The notes under the pieces are model-generated. The model searched no databases. It was not told where the DNA came from and was given only the letters and a program-made list of their open reading frames with translations. From NCBI RefSeq assembly GCF_000378945.1, contig NZ_KB900539.1, positions 1,466,527-1,530,526 on the forward strand: 64,000 nucleotides of DNA, read 5' to 3'. The position numbers and the translations under genes are program-made. Position 1 is the first letter of the stretch. Every line of letters begins with the position of its first letter. Shown piece after piece: positions 18,851 through 28,003 of the stretch. Source of the DNA: Methyloversatilis universalis EHg5. GTDB taxonomy: Bacteria > Pseudomonadota > Gammaproteobacteria > Burkholderiales > Rhodocyclaceae.

Positions 18851-19816
18851 GTGACAAGTCAGACCGAATCCCCCCGCTTTGGCATCGACGTCTCCAAGCG
18901 CTGGCTGGACATCGCCGAGTACGGCCGCTCGCCGGTGCTGCACATCGACAACACCGCCCCGGCCATCCGCAGCTGGCTGCGCACCTTGCCCCCGAGCGCC
19001 TGCCACATCGCCTGCGAATCCACCGGCACCTACCACCGCGCGCTGGTCGAGCTGCTCATCGGCGCCGGTCATCGGGTGTATCTGATCGACGGCTACACGC
19101 TGTCCAGATACCGCGACACGCTGGGCCAGCGCGCCAAGACCGATCGGCACGACGCGGGGCTGATCGCCCGCTATCTCGCCCACGAAGGGGCGCGTCTGCG
19201 CCCGTTCTCGCTGCCGCCCCGTGCGGTGACCGACCTGCGCGCCCTGCTGCGCCGTCGCGCCACCCTGGTGCGTTGCCTGGGCCGCATGCGTCAGAGCATG
19301 GAGGAGCTGCCCGGCTTCGCCCGCCAGGTGCGGGCCGTCACCGAGCGGATCCAGGCGCTGATCAAACGGCTGGAACAGCGCATCGCCGCGCTGATCGGCA
19401 CCAGCGGCTGGGGCGACCCGTACCGGCGCATTCTCAAGGTCGAAGGTATCGGCGCACTCACCGCCGCCGGTCTGTGCGCCACGTTTCACCGCGCCGCATT
19501 CGGCCGGGCCGATGCCTTCATCGCCTTCCTCGGCCTGGATGTGACCGTGCGCCAATCGGGCACCCAGCGCGCACGCGGAGTGCTCAGCAAGAAGGGCGAT
19601 GCCGAGATGCGCCGCCTGCTCTACAACGCCGCCATGGCGGCCAGCCGATCCAGTACCTGGCAGCCCTTCTACCAGCGCATGCTCCAGCGCGGATTCAGCC
19701 GCACCCAGGCGCTGGTCGCACTGGCCAGAAAGCTCGCAAGGATCGCCTTCTCGCTAATGAAGAACGCTTCCGACTACGTCCCTAAACAACACGAAAACGC
19801 TTGCGCTCGAACATAG
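18851..19816 (+). CDS. IS110-family transposase/recombinase
   Basis: A 321-residue DEDD recombinase. The RuvC-like N-terminal domain has FGIDVSKRWLDIAEYG (first Asp), HIACESTGTYHRAL (Glu) and AKTDRHDAGLIARYL (the final Asp pair). A coiled-coil linker follows, then the Transposase_20 domain with LKVEGIGALTAAGL, AFLGLDVTVRQSG and LSKKGDAEMRRLLYNAAMAA, which includes the serine-active region. GTG at 18851 is favoured because GGAGG lies eight bases upstream; a GTG at 18842 is also in frame but overlaps that GGAGG. It would recombine donor and target DNA held by the bridge RNA. No frameshift or stop interrupts it. Confidence 0.95.
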   Translation: MTSQTESPRFGIDVSKRWLDIAEYGRSPVLHIDNTAPAIRSWLRTLPPSACHIACESTGTYHRALVELLIGAGHRVYLIDGYTLSRYRDTLGQRAKTDRHDAGLIARYLAHEGARLRPFSLPPRAVTDLRALLRRRATLVRCLGRMRQSMEELPGFARQVRAVTERIQALIKRLEQRIAALIGTSGWGDPYRRILKVEGIGALTAAGLCATFHRAAFGRADAFIAFLGLDVTVRQSGTQRARGVLSKKGDAEMRRLLYNAAMAASRSSTWQPFYQRMLQRGFSRTQALVALARKLARIAFSLMKNASDYVPKQHENACART

Positions 19817-19859
19817 AATCTCCCACGGGTCACGGCGGCGAGCGGGCCGCCGACCCGAC

Positions 19860-21998
19860 TCAGGCCGCCTTCGCGTTGAACTGCCCCACCGTCTTTTCCA
19901 GCTGGGCGGTCGCCAGACCGGTCAGTTCGGCGCTGCGGGCCGAAGCCACGGTGGCGTCGCGCATCGCGTCCACCGCCTGCGAAATCGAACCGATGCGATC
20001 GCCATAGGCGTGGGTGGTGCTGGCGATCTGGCCGATGGTGACGAACAGCCGCTCGACCACCTGTTCGATTTCCTGCCGGTCGGACGCCGCTTCGATCGCC
20101 AGCTTCAGACCGTCTTCCATGTCGGCCATGCCGCTTTCGACCGTGCGCACCGCCTGTTCGGCCTGCGACTGCACGCCTTCGATCATGCGACCGATGTCGG
20201 TGGTCGCGCCGCGGGTGCGCTCGGCCAGCTTGCGCACTTCGTCCGCCACCACCGCGAAGCCGCGGCCGGCTTCGCCGGCGCGGGCGGCCTCGATGGCGGC
20301 GTTCAGCGCCAGCAGATTGGTCTGTTCGGCGATTTCCTTGATCAGCGTGGCGATGCTGCCGATGTCCAGCGTGCGCCGTTCGAGCTGCCGTATGGTGTCG
20401 GTCGACAGCAGTACCGAGCCGCGTATCGTGCTGCTGCGCGCGCTGATCTGCGCGAACTGCGCCTGCGCGCTGTCGCTCACCTGCTGCACCACGTCGCGCA
20501 TGGCCTGGGTGCTGGTGCTGGCCTGATCGATTTCCACCGTCTGCTGGTGCACTGCGCTCACCATGTCATCGACCGCGCGCTGCATGTCGTCCGACACCCG
20601 GCCGGCGTGTTCGCTGCGCGCCTGCAGGCCGCGGTTGGTTTCGCTGATTTCGCCCGAGGTGCGGCCGATCTGCCGCAGCGTCTGGTCCAGATTGTCGATC
20701 AGGCTGTTGGTCCACTGCGCCAGCACGGTGGTTTCGTCGATGCGCACGCTTTCACGCGGCAGCCGCTGCGTCAGGTTGCCGCCTTCGGCGGTGCTGCGCA
20801 GCACCCGGGTGGCTTCGCGCAGGCGCTCCGATACCGGCTGGCAGCCGGCGCGCTGCAGTATGGGCATGCCGGCCGCCAGCAGCACCAGACCCAGCGCCCA
20901 GGCGAACAGCCCGGGCAGGCCGGCCAGCGCCGACAGCGCGAAGGCGCTGCCCCAGCTCGCGCTGACCAGCAGCAGGTAGAGCTTCTGCAGCCGGTAGCCC
21001 AGGCTGCGGTAGCGGTACACCTCTTCCAGATCGGCTTCGCACATCATGCCCCAGGTATCCGGCGAGCCCGGCAGCCGGAAGGTGACGCCCTTGCCGATGA
21101 CCGGAATGTGGCGGTAGTCCGGATAGCCCGGGTAGGTGACGAACAGGTTTTCGCCCTTGCGTATCGTTTCGCGCACGCCCGGATGCAGCTGGCCGGTGGC
21201 CGGGTCGTTGAACACCAGTTCCAGTTCGGTGTGCGCCTGCACCCGCACCGTGCCGTAGGCGGTGCGCACGCCGTCCTTCAGGTTGTCGCCGTGGGTGAAG
21301 GCGTTGTCCTCGAAGCGCGAACGCGACAGTGCGGTGCCCGGCCGGATGCCGCGGTCGAATTCCGGCTTCACCATGAACAGGTAGTTGTCGCCGGACTCGT
21401 GGAAGATGTGTCCGGCCTCGCGCTGTATCAGGTCGCCCAGCACGTCGTTCGGCACCCGGCCGCACACCGTGCCCACGGTGCGGCCGTCGACGCGTACAGG
21501 CTGGATGAACATGAGGGTCATCGCGTCGTGGAAGCGCGAACTGGAGCGGCCCAGCGTCAGCGTGACCGGATCGCTGTAGGGGCCGTGCAGGAAGGGCGCC
21601 TTCAGCCCTTCAGCCAGTGCCCGCACACTGGCTGCGGGCGCGCCTTCGCGGCTGTCCGCCGACGAGGCCAGCACCCGGCCTTCGCGGTCGGTCACGAACA
21701 GTTCGCTGAAGTCGGCGGCGCGCCGGTGCAGATGCTGCAGCGGTGCGCGTGGCGTGCGGGGCCAGCCGGCCGCCAGTTCGCGCGACAGGCTTTCCAGGCA
21801 GCCCCACTGCTGTTCGGCCCAGTCGTTCAGGATGCGCACGCGGGTGCGGGCGAAGGATTCGAAGGTCTGTTCGATCGCGGCGTAGCGGTGACGGTTCACC
21901 AGCGTGGCCCAGCGCATCGCGATCTTGCCGGTGCGGCCGGCCAGCGGCAGCCAGCTGCGTTCGCCGGCGGACAGGTCCATCGAGTGGCTCTTGAGCAT
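19860..21998 (-). CDS. Methyl-accepting chemotaxis protein
   Basis: A 712-residue chemoreceptor. The N-terminal ~330 residues form a Cache/PDC-like sensor ([37 protein letters not shown]) and carry no leading transmembrane helix. Two hydrophobic segments around residues 338-385 form a membrane hairpin; a HAMP-like stretch and the signalling coiled coil follow. The CheA/CheW-contact tip is [18 protein letters not shown] and the region continues [18 protein letters not shown]. The ATG at 21998 follows AAAGGAGC. The topology would put both sensor and signalling domain in the cytoplasm. It is solitary, with no che genes nearby, and a FliA-type promoter lies upstream. Confidence 0.92.
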   Translation of the reverse strand: MLKSHSMDLSAGERSWLPLAGRTGKIAMRWATLVNRHRYAAIEQTFESFARTRVRILNDWAEQQWGCLESLSRELAAGWPRTPRAPLQHLHRRAADFSELFVTDREGRVLASSADSREGAPAASVRALAEGLKAPFLHGPYSDPVTLTLGRSSSRFHDAMTLMFIQPVRVDGRTVGTVCGRVPNDVLGDLIQREAGHIFHESGDNYLFMVKPEFDRGIRPGTALSRSRFEDNAFTHGDNLKDGVRTAYGTVRVQAHTELELVFNDPATGQLHPGVRETIRKGENLFVTYPGYPDYRHIPVIGKGVTFRLPGSPDTWGMMCEADLEEVYRYRSLGYRLQKLYLLLVSASWGSAFALSALAGLPGLFAWALGLVLLAAGMPILQRAGCQPVSERLREATRVLRSTAEGGNLTQRLPRESVRIDETTVLAQWTNSLIDNLDQTLRQIGRTSGEISETNRGLQARSEHAGRVSDDMQRAVDDMVSAVHQQTVEIDQASTSTQAMRDVVQQVSDSAQAQFAQISARSSTIRGSVLLSTDTIRQLERRTLDIGSIATLIKEIAEQTNLLALNAAIEAARAGEAGRGFAVVADEVRKLAERTRGATTDIGRMIEGVQSQAEQAVRTVESGMADMEDGLKLAIEAASDRQEIEQVVERLFVTIGQIASTTHAYGDRIGSISQAVDAMRDATVASARSAELTGLATAQLEKTVGQFNAKAA

Positions 21999-22517
21999 GG
22001 GGAAGCTCCTTTGGGAATGCGGCAGGCGACCGGCCCGCGTACGGACGGCTCCGTGCGCGGGCACTGCGGTCGTGTCGTGGTGTCCGAGCTGTGAGGGCGC
22101 CTCAGCGCGCCTGAAAGGGCGGCTCGAAGCGCAGGGGGCGCGATGCGTGGAGACGAGGGGGTGGCGTGCGGCAGGGCAGGATTTTCATGTCGGCGGTCCC
22201 GGGGTAATGAATCTTGTATCCGCCTGTCCGGCACGCTCGCCGGCAGGCATGTTTGCCGCCTCATCGGCCGGTCTGGCGCGGGCTTGAGGGTTTTGTTGCT
22301 TTGCACAATCGGGGTGCGAAAAAGGCACCCGGCTGGTGCGTTTTCGCAGGTTCGCGGTGACGGGGGCACGGGTTTGGTCGATACTTGCCGCGCTCGCGTA
22401 CCCCATGAGCTGCGTCAAGATGCAGCCTGCGGCGTGCCGCCATACTCCGTGACGCACAGGGCAGCCCACCGGCTTCGCCCGCCCGCGTCGTCGATCGACC
22501 CGGACACCCCGAACGAC
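21999..22517. other. Intergenic region between the chemoreceptor and the DUF2189 gene
   Basis: 519 bases separate two divergent genes. Apart from the FliA-like promoter at 22261-22287, no gene or further regulatory site is convincing. The chemoreceptor 5' leader would be about 255 bases, with a small CCGGC/GCCGG hairpin at 22228-22243. No clear promoter for the rightward gene was found. Confidence 0.5.
22261..22287 (-). promoter_or_regulatory. Sigma-28 (FliA)-like promoter of chemoreceptor gene
   Basis: On the minus strand TCAAG (22283-22287) is followed by 14 bases and GCCGATGA (22261-22268), one mismatch from GCCGATAA. This matches the TCAAG-N14-GCCGATA form of flagellar sigma promoters and suits a chemotaxis gene. 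Confidence 0.6.
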
Positions 22518-23288
22518 ATGAACGACAGCCACGCCATCATCGAATCCCGCCGCTTCGACACCCGCCCCGTTCCGCTTGGCCGGCCGATAGGCTGGCTGAT
22601 CGAGGGCTGGCGGGACTTCCTGCGCTGCCCGCTGCCCGGCCTGCTGCACGGTGCGGCGGTGGCCGTGTTCGGTGTGCTGCTGTGCTGGCGGATTCCGGAT
22701 CAGTTCTGGCTGCTCAACGGCGCGTTCACCGGCTTCCTGCTGGTGGCGCCGGTGGTGGCGACCGGGCTGTACGCGATCAGCCGGGCGCTGGAGCGCGGGC
22801 AGCAGGCCGACCTGATGACCGCGCTGCGTGCATGGAAGCCGCGCGACCGGCGGCTGGTGGTGTTCGGTCTGCTGCTGGCCCTGGCCGGCACCGGCTGGGT
22901 GATGACCTCGGCTGCGCTGATCTGGAAATTTTCACCGGCACCGGTGTCCACGCCGCAGGATTTCCTGCGGGTGGTGGTGCTGGCGGAGCAGGGCTGGCTG
23001 TTTGAAGCCTGGCTGGCGCTCGGTGGCCTGCTGGCCGCGCCGGTGTTCGCGTCCAGCGTGGTGGCGATTCCGATGCTGCTGGACCGCGAAATCAGCGTGT
23101 GGGGCGCGGTGCTCACCAGCTGGCGGGTGGTGATGGAAAACCCGGCGCCGCTGGCGCTGTGGGGGGTGGCGATTGCCGGCTTCACGCTGTTCGGCATGGC
23201 CACCGGCCTGATCGGCATGCTGGTGGTGGTGCCGCTGCTCGGCCACGCCAGCTGGCACGCCTACCGCGACCTGGTGCGGGCGCACTGA
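22518..23288 (+). CDS. DUF2189 family integral membrane protein
   Basis: A 256-residue inner membrane protein with about six hydrophobic helices (for example GLLHGAAVAVFGVLLCW, GAFTGFLLVAPVVATGLYAI, LVVFGLLLALAGTGWVM). RPIGWLIEGWRDFLRCPLPG near the N-terminus, and the ending LLGHASWHAYRDLV, are typical of DUF2189. The family's function is unknown; in some betaproteobacteria members sit near respiratory or cytochrome genes, which is not the case here. The ATG at 22518 (MNDSHAIIESRRF) is chosen because the frame upstream lacks family-like sequence, although no strong ribosome site is seen. Confidence 0.8.
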   Translation: MNDSHAIIESRRFDTRPVPLGRPIGWLIEGWRDFLRCPLPGLLHGAAVAVFGVLLCWRIPDQFWLLNGAFTGFLLVAPVVATGLYAISRALERGQQADLMTALRAWKPRDRRLVVFGLLLALAGTGWVMTSAALIWKFSPAPVSTPQDFLRVVVLAEQGWLFEAWLALGGLLAAPVFASSVVAIPMLLDREISVWGAVLTSWRVVMENPAPLALWGVAIAGFTLFGMATGLIGMLVVVPLLGHASWHAYRDLVRAH

Positions 23289-23335
23289 AGCGCTTTCGAC
23301 CTCTTTCTTGAACACGGCAGGAGCAGGATTCGTCC

Positions 23336-23545
23336 ATGGGTGGCATCACTGAAGAACAGTTCGCCGAATTCGGTCTTACCTTCGGCGTGGCCGCCTTCAT
23401 GCTCTACATGCTGTTCATCCTGCTGCAGCTGGCCCGCGAATCCAAGGCGGGCCGATTCGGCACCTTCGTCATCCTGATCGGCCTCGGGCTCGGCATGATG
23501 GGCTTCGTCGCCAAGGGCGTGATCAAGTGGATGCTGGGCGGCTGA
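23336..23545 (+). CDS. Small two-helix membrane protein (DUF2788-like)
   Basis: A 69-residue protein with two membrane helices (VAAFMLYMLFILLQLA and TFVILIGLGLGMMGFVAKGV) joined by the polar loop RESKAGRFG. This pattern fits DUF2788, a short conserved protein of beta- and gammaproteobacteria with no known function. It follows the DUF2189 gene by 47 bases and may be cotranscribed with it. It converges with the methyltransferase gene with 13 bases between the stops. Confidence 0.7.
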   Translation: MGGITEEQFAEFGLTFGVAAFMLYMLFILLQLARESKAGRFGTFVILIGLGLGMMGFVAKGVIKWMLGG

Positions 23546-23558
23546 ACGCCGCCGCGCT

Positions 23559-24518
23559 TCACGCGCCGCTGTCGCAGGTCCGCTCCGTCACCCGTGCCCG
23601 CATGGTGCGGGCCAGCGACTGCAGCGAACCGCCGGCGCGATAGCTGAAGCTTACGTGCAGCCGGTCGCCGGCGCGCACCTGCACCGGCGTGCCCAGCGGC
23701 AGCACCAGATAGTCGTTCAGCCAGTCCTGCGTGCGGCCCTTGTTGCCGAGCAGCGCCAGGATGTTCTTCGTGATGAAGCGCAGGGCGTTCACGGTGCCGT
23801 CGGCGCTGATCGCGATGTCGCCTTCCCATGCGATGTCGCGACTGCAGGTCTGGTCGAAATCCATGACGCCATACAGCACCGGCGTCCCCAGTTCGGTCGC
23901 GCCCGGATGTTCCGCGCCGACGCGCTGGAACTGGATGATGGGGGCGTTGAAGCCGTAGAAGTCGTAGTCCTGGTTCAGCGGCTGTACCGCCATCAGGGCG
24001 GCGGTCGGCAGGAACATCGGCAGCCGGTCGCCGAAGCGCGCGCGGTAGCGCGTCTTGAAGGCTTCGATCACGTCGATCTGCTTCTCGCGCAGCATGCCGA
24101 CGTGGATCATTTCGCAGATCACCACATCGACCGGCTCCGGCGGCAGATATTCGAAGGCGTCGGCGTGTACCACCTCGACCTTGTGTCCCTGCGCGTTCAT
24201 CGCCAGCAGGCGGCGCGATTCGGCCACCATGTCCGGATTGAATTCGACGCAATACACCTTGCTCGCGTGGGCAGCCGCGAAGCAGGACAGCACGCCGGTA
24301 CCGCCACCCAGTTCGAGCACGCGCGCACCCTTGAACACCACGGCGTCGATGGCCGCCTTGAAATTGCTCATGCGGTTGGCGTCGAGCAGCATGTTGTGGT
24401 GATAGTGCAGCGGAATGAACTGTCCGAGATGGCTGGGCTCGTCGTCGGCGTCGCTCATCGGAAGGCTGGCGCCGGGGGCCGCGCGGCCGAGGTGGGCTGC
24501 ATGTTCCATCCGTGACAT
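23559..24518 (-). CDS. Class I SAM methyltransferase, PRMT-like
   Basis: A 319-residue methyltransferase. Motif I is VLELGGGTGVLSCFAA, motif post-I is VYCVEFNPDM, and VDVVICEMIHVGML occupies the place of the double-E hairpin of protein arginine methyltransferases. The C-terminal half looks like a beta-barrel-type substrate domain, with LRFITKNILALLGN and RAGDRLHVSFSYRAGG. This arrangement recalls eukaryotic-type PRMTs, which are uncommon in bacteria. The substrate cannot be told from sequence. The ATG at 24518 has GAGAGGAA upstream. It is divergent from the P-type ATPase gene. Confidence 0.78.
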   Translation of the reverse strand: MSRMEHAAHLGRAAPGASLPMSDADDEPSHLGQFIPLHYHHNMLLDANRMSNFKAAIDAVVFKGARVLELGGGTGVLSCFAAAHASKVYCVEFNPDMVAESRRLLAMNAQGHKVEVVHADAFEYLPPEPVDVVICEMIHVGMLREKQIDVIEAFKTRYRARFGDRLPMFLPTAALMAVQPLNQDYDFYGFNAPIIQFQRVGAEHPGATELGTPVLYGVMDFDQTCSRDIAWEGDIAISADGTVNALRFITKNILALLGNKGRTQDWLNDYLVLPLGTPVQVRAGDRLHVSFSYRAGGSLQSLARTMRARVTERTCDSGA

Positions 24519-24689
24519 GGTGTATTCCTCTCGTGTGGTCGGTCGGTATTTGCCGCGCGCTGCCGGCAACTTCTGCCTGTGCAGCGGTCCGTTATTGCCG
24601 TTTGCCCTGCCGTGCGACGGGTGCGGCCGTGTCATCGCAGCTTTCGTGCCAGACTTCGCCGGGGTGCGGACGCAGTGGCCGACGGACGG

Positions 24690-27203
24690 ATGGGGCGCAT
24701 GAACGGGTTGCAGGGGCAGGGCGGGCTGAGCGGGGCCGAAGTCGCGACACGACGCGCGCGTGACGGCTGGAACGAGATCGCCGCCGAGAAGCCGCATACG
24801 CTGCTGGCCACCGTGCTCGATGTGGCGCGCGAGCCGATGTTCCTGCTGCTGCTCGGGGCTGGCGCCATCTATCTGCTGATGGGCGACGCCCGCGAAGCGC
24901 TGGTGCTGCTCGGCTTCGTCATGCTCATCATCGCGGTCACCGTTTTCCAGGAGCGCCGCACCGAGCACGCGCTGGCGGCGCTGCGTGACCTGTCCAGTCC
25001 GCGCGCGCTGGTGATCCGCGACGGTGTGGTGCAACGCATCGCCGGTCGCGAGGTGGTGTACGGCGACCTGTTGCTGCTGACCGAGGGCGACCGGGTGCCG
25101 GCCGACGGCGTGGTGCTGGGCGCCAACGACTTCGCGGTGGATGAATCCATGCTGAGCGGCGAGTCCGAACCGGTGAGCAAGCTGCCGGTGGCGGGCGGCG
25201 AGCCGCTGCGGGTGTATTCCGGCACCCTGGTCGTGCGCGGTCGCGCCACGGTCGAGGTGAGCGCGGTGGGCGAGGCGACCGAACTGGGCCGCATCGGCAC
25301 GTCGCTGGCCGGTACCGTCAGCGGCCCTTCGCCGCTGCAGCGCGAACTGGGCCGGCTGGCGCGCCGGCTGGCGGTGGTGGGCATCACGCTGTGCGTACTG
25401 CTGGCGGTGGCTTACGCGACGCTGCGCGGCGGCTGGCTGGAAGGCGTGCTGTACGGCATCACGCTGGCGATGAGCATCCTGCCGCAGGAATTTCCGGTCA
25501 TCCTCATCGTGTTCCTCGCCTTCGGCGCACGCCGCATCGCGGCGCAGAAGGTGCTCACCCGGCGGCTGGCGGCAATCGAAACGCTGGGCCAGACCACGGT
25601 GCTGTGCACCGACAAGACCGGCACGCTGACCCGCAACCGGATGGAAGTGGCGGCTCTCGCGGTGGGCGATGAAGTGCTCATGCTGGGTGGCGGCGTGAAG
25701 CTGGACGCACTGCCGGAAACCTATCACCGCCTGCTCGAGTACGCGGTGCTGGCCAGCGAAACCGATCCGCACGATCCGATGGAACAGGCCTTCCTGCGGC
25801 TGGCTGGCGACCATCTGGCGAATACCGAACACCTGCACCCGGACTGGCAGCTGGCGCGCGAATACGAACTGTCGCCGGACCTGCTGGCGATGTCGCACCT
25901 GTGGCGCGCGCCGGATCGCAGCCACCAGGAGGTGGCCGCCAAGGGGGCGCCGGAAGCGATTGCCGACCTCTGCCACCTGTCACCGGAGGCGCTGGCCGAG
26001 GTCAGCGCGCGTTCGGCCGAACTGGCCGACCGCGGGTTGCGCGTGCTGGCGGTGGCGCACGCATCGCACCCGGGCGACAGCGCCTGGCCCGACATCCAGC
26101 ACGACTTCGCCTTCCGCTTCATCGGCCTGATCGGTCTGGCCGATCCGCTGCGCGCCGACGTGCCGGCCGCGGTGGCCGAGTGCCGTGCCGCCGGCGTGCG
26201 CATTGTCATGATCACCGGCGACCACCCGCGCACCGCGCGGGCGATCGCGGCCCAGGCCGGCATCGACGGCGCCCGGGTACTGACTGGCCCGGAACTGGCG
26301 GCGATGGACGACGCCACCTTCCGGCGCGAGGTGGCCGCCTGCTGCGTATTTGCCCGGGTGAGCCCGCAGCAGAAGCTGGACATCGTCGAGGCGCTGAAGG
26401 CGCGCGGCGACATCGTGGCGATGACCGGTGACGGCGTGAATGACGCGCCGGCGCTGAAAGCCGCCCACATCGGCATCGCGATGGGCAGGCGCGGTACCGA
26501 CGTCGCGCGCGAGGCGGCCGATCTGGTGCTGGTGGAGGACGATTTCGCGTCCATCGTCGAGGCGATCCGGCTGGGCCGGCGCATCTTCCGCAATCTGCGT
26601 CACGCCATGATCTACACGCTGGCGGTGCATGTGCCCATCATCGCGCTGGTCGGCGCACCGGTGCTGTTCGGCCTGCCGGTGCTGCTGGCGCCGGTGCACA
26701 TCGCCTTCCTGGAACTGGTGATCGACCCGACCTGTTCCATCGTGTTCGAGGCGGACGCAGCCGACGCCGGTCTGATGCGCGAGCCGCCGCGGCCGCGCGG
26801 CGCGGTGCTGCTGCCACCGGCGAGGCTCGCGCTGAGCCTGCTCTACGGTGCGGTGGTGTCGCTGCTGCTGGTCGCGCTGCATGTCGGGCTGCTCGCGTCT
26901 GGCCAGCCGGCCGAGGCGGCACGCACCGTGGTATTCGTCGCGCTGGTGGCCAGCGGCATCGCGCTGGTGTTCGTCGCGTGCACGCCGGGCACCGTTGGCA
27001 CGGCGCGCAACCGGGTGGCGCTCGCGGTGATCGGCGGCACGCTGGCGGCGCTGCTGGCGGTGACCGTGCTGCCGGCGCCGGCCGCCTGGTTCGGCTTCGC
27101 GCCGCTGCCGGCCGCTCAATGGCTGGCCGCCTGTGTCGCCGGCCTGGCCACGCTGCTGCCGCTGTACGGCGTGCGCAGGCTGGCCCGCCGTCTGACCGCC
27201 TGA
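24690..27203 (+). CDS. Cation-transporting P-type ATPase (P2-like)
   Basis: An 837-residue pump. An N-terminal cation-ATPase domain begins LSGAEVATRRARDGWNEI. Motifs in order are MLSGESEPVSK (the TGES equivalent, with S for T), PQEFPVILIVFLAFGARRI in the M4 region, DKTGTLTRNRM with the phosphorylated Asp near 308, and MTGDGVNDAPALKAAHIGIAMG. The C-terminal cation-ATPase domain has LVIDPTCSIVFEADAADAG. PQEFP replaces the PEGLP of Ca2+ pumps, so the ion (Ca2+, Mn2+ or other) is uncertain. There is no CPC motif, so it is not a copper pump. The start is uncertain: ATGs at 24690 and 24699 both have weak ribosome sites. It is not next to other transport genes. Confidence 0.88.
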   Translation: MGRMNGLQGQGGLSGAEVATRRARDGWNEIAAEKPHTLLATVLDVAREPMFLLLLGAGAIYLLMGDAREALVLLGFVMLIIAVTVFQERRTEHALAALRDLSSPRALVIRDGVVQRIAGREVVYGDLLLLTEGDRVPADGVVLGANDFAVDESMLSGESEPVSKLPVAGGEPLRVYSGTLVVRGRATVEVSAVGEATELGRIGTSLAGTVSGPSPLQRELGRLARRLAVVGITLCVLLAVAYATLRGGWLEGVLYGITLAMSILPQEFPVILIVFLAFGARRIAAQKVLTRRLAAIETLGQTTVLCTDKTGTLTRNRMEVAALAVGDEVLMLGGGVKLDALPETYHRLLEYAVLASETDPHDPMEQAFLRLAGDHLANTEHLHPDWQLAREYELSPDLLAMSHLWRAPDRSHQEVAAKGAPEAIADLCHLSPEALAEVSARSAELADRGLRVLAVAHASHPGDSAWPDIQHDFAFRFIGLIGLADPLRADVPAAVAECRAAGVRIVMITGDHPRTARAIAAQAGIDGARVLTGPELAAMDDATFRREVAACCVFARVSPQQKLDIVEALKARGDIVAMTGDGVNDAPALKAAHIGIAMGRRGTDVAREAADLVLVEDDFASIVEAIRLGRRIFRNLRHAMIYTLAVHVPIIALVGAPVLFGLPVLLAPVHIAFLELVIDPTCSIVFEADAADAGLMREPPRPRGAVLLPPARLALSLLYGAVVSLLLVALHVGLLASGQPAEAARTVVFVALVASGIALVFVACTPGTVGTARNRVALAVIGGTLAALLAVTVLPAPAAWFGFAPLPAAQWLAACVAGLATLLPLYGVRRLARRLTA

Positions 27204-27235
27204 TGCGTCGCGGTGAAGGCCGGCCGGGCTGGGCG

Positions 27236-27262
27236 AAAAAAAGCCCGGCCGAGGCCGGGCTT
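27236..27262 (-). terminator. Rho-independent terminator of PEP-CTERM gene
   Basis: AAGCCCGGCC (27241-27250) pairs perfectly with GGCCGGGCTT (27253-27262) over a 2-base loop. In the minus-strand transcript the hairpin is followed by seven uridines (27236-27242). It lies 27 bases after the stop of the leftward gene. Confidence 0.92.
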
Positions 27263-27288
27263 ACCCGATGCGTGTGCAGCGGAGGGGA

Positions 27289-27909
27289 TCAGCCGCGGCG
27301 GCGGGCGGCCATGCCGATCAGGCCGAGGCCGGCCAGCAGCATCGCGTAGGTTTCCGGTTCCGGCACCGGCTGCGACACCGCCAGGTTGTCCACCACCACG
27401 CCGTTGCCCTTGAACGAGATCGAGCGGATGTCGGCGGTCGTGCGGGTGATGCCGAGGAACTGGCCTTCGTTGTAGCCGTATTCATCGGTGTCGATGGACA
27501 GCGTGTGCGATTCCAGGATCTGGTTGTTGTCGCCATAGACCGACACCACCACCGAGAACGGGAACACGCTGGAGGCGAAGTGGTTCACGAAGGCACCGGC
27601 GCCGGTGGTCAGGTCGGCGAAGGTGAAGCGCAGTTCGCCGATCGCGCCGGAGGCGGCGAAGTGGTTGCCCACGCCCCACACGCCATTGCTGCCCAGGTCG
27701 CGTATGTAGGCGCCCAGTTCCGAACCTGCATCGCTGGTGTAGATGATGCCCGGCACCACGGTTTCCGGACCGGTGGTCAGGAAGCCGTCGAAGTTTTCGA
27801 AATCGGCCACCAGCGCGTTCGTGATGTCGGCTTCGTTATGGGTCAGCGCGGCCTGGGCCGGCAGGGCGGCGGCGAGTGCCAGGGTCAGTGCGGCAAGTTT
27901 CAGTTTCAT
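27289..27909 (-). CDS. PEP-CTERM sorting-domain exported protein
   Basis: A 206-residue secreted protein with a Sec signal (MKLKLAALTLALAAALPAQA) and a C-terminal PEP-CTERM tripartite signal: VPEPETYAM, a hydrophobic helix and the basic tail RRRG. Such tails are recognised by exosortase, which is tied to exopolysaccharide-producing Gram-negative bacteria; no exosortase is in this window. The central beta-rich domain (GAFVNHFASSVFPFSVVVSV) is not recognised beyond that. The second of two adjacent ATGs is used (27909), at better distance from AAAGGA. It lies downstream of phoX on the same strand, with a long inverted repeat between them. Confidence 0.88.
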   Translation of the reverse strand: MKLKLAALTLALAAALPAQAALTHNEADITNALVADFENFDGFLTTGPETVVPGIIYTSDAGSELGAYIRDLGSNGVWGVGNHFAASGAIGELRFTFADLTTGAGAFVNHFASSVFPFSVVVSVYGDNNQILESHTLSIDTDEYGYNEGQFLGITRTTADIRSISFKGNGVVVDNLAVSQPVPEPETYAMLLAGLGLIGMAARRRG

Positions 27910-27935
27910 CATGAATCCTTTCCGGAAGGGTGCGG

Positions 27936-27966
27936 TCATGGGCACGACGCGATGTCGCGCCCATGA
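27936..27966. repeat. Long inverted repeat between phoX and PEP-CTERM gene
   Basis: TCATGGGC (27936-27943) pairs with GCCCATGA (27959-27966), and the inner CGAC/GTCG arms extend the stem over a GCGAT loop. It lies 38 bases beyond the phoX stop and 27 bases before the next start. There is no U-tract, so it may attenuate or stabilise the transcript, or be an operator. Confidence 0.75.
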
Positions 27967-28003
27967 CGTGGATGAGACAGGGTTAAGAGGACGCGGGAGG
28001 CGA

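Larger units (their letters stand above)
18621..19821 (+). mobile_element. IS110-family insertion sequence in a REP-like site
   Basis: A 1201-base element with one DEDD/Transposase_20 gene. Ends are set by reconstructing the split REP unit: CT occurs at 18619-18620 and again at 19820-19821, so the exact edge is ambiguous by two bases. There are no terminal inverted repeats and no long target duplication, as expected for IS110. About 230 bases of non-coding left end precede the gene and fold as a bridge-RNA-like structure, placing it in the IS110 rather than the IS1111 group. The element appears intact. Confidence 0.92.

Noticed and set aside
24519-25976. Extension of the methyltransferase frame to 805 residues
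   Set aside because: The extra N-terminal part is antisense to the P-type ATPase; the internal ATG at 24518 has a good ribosome site and begins the family-like sequence.
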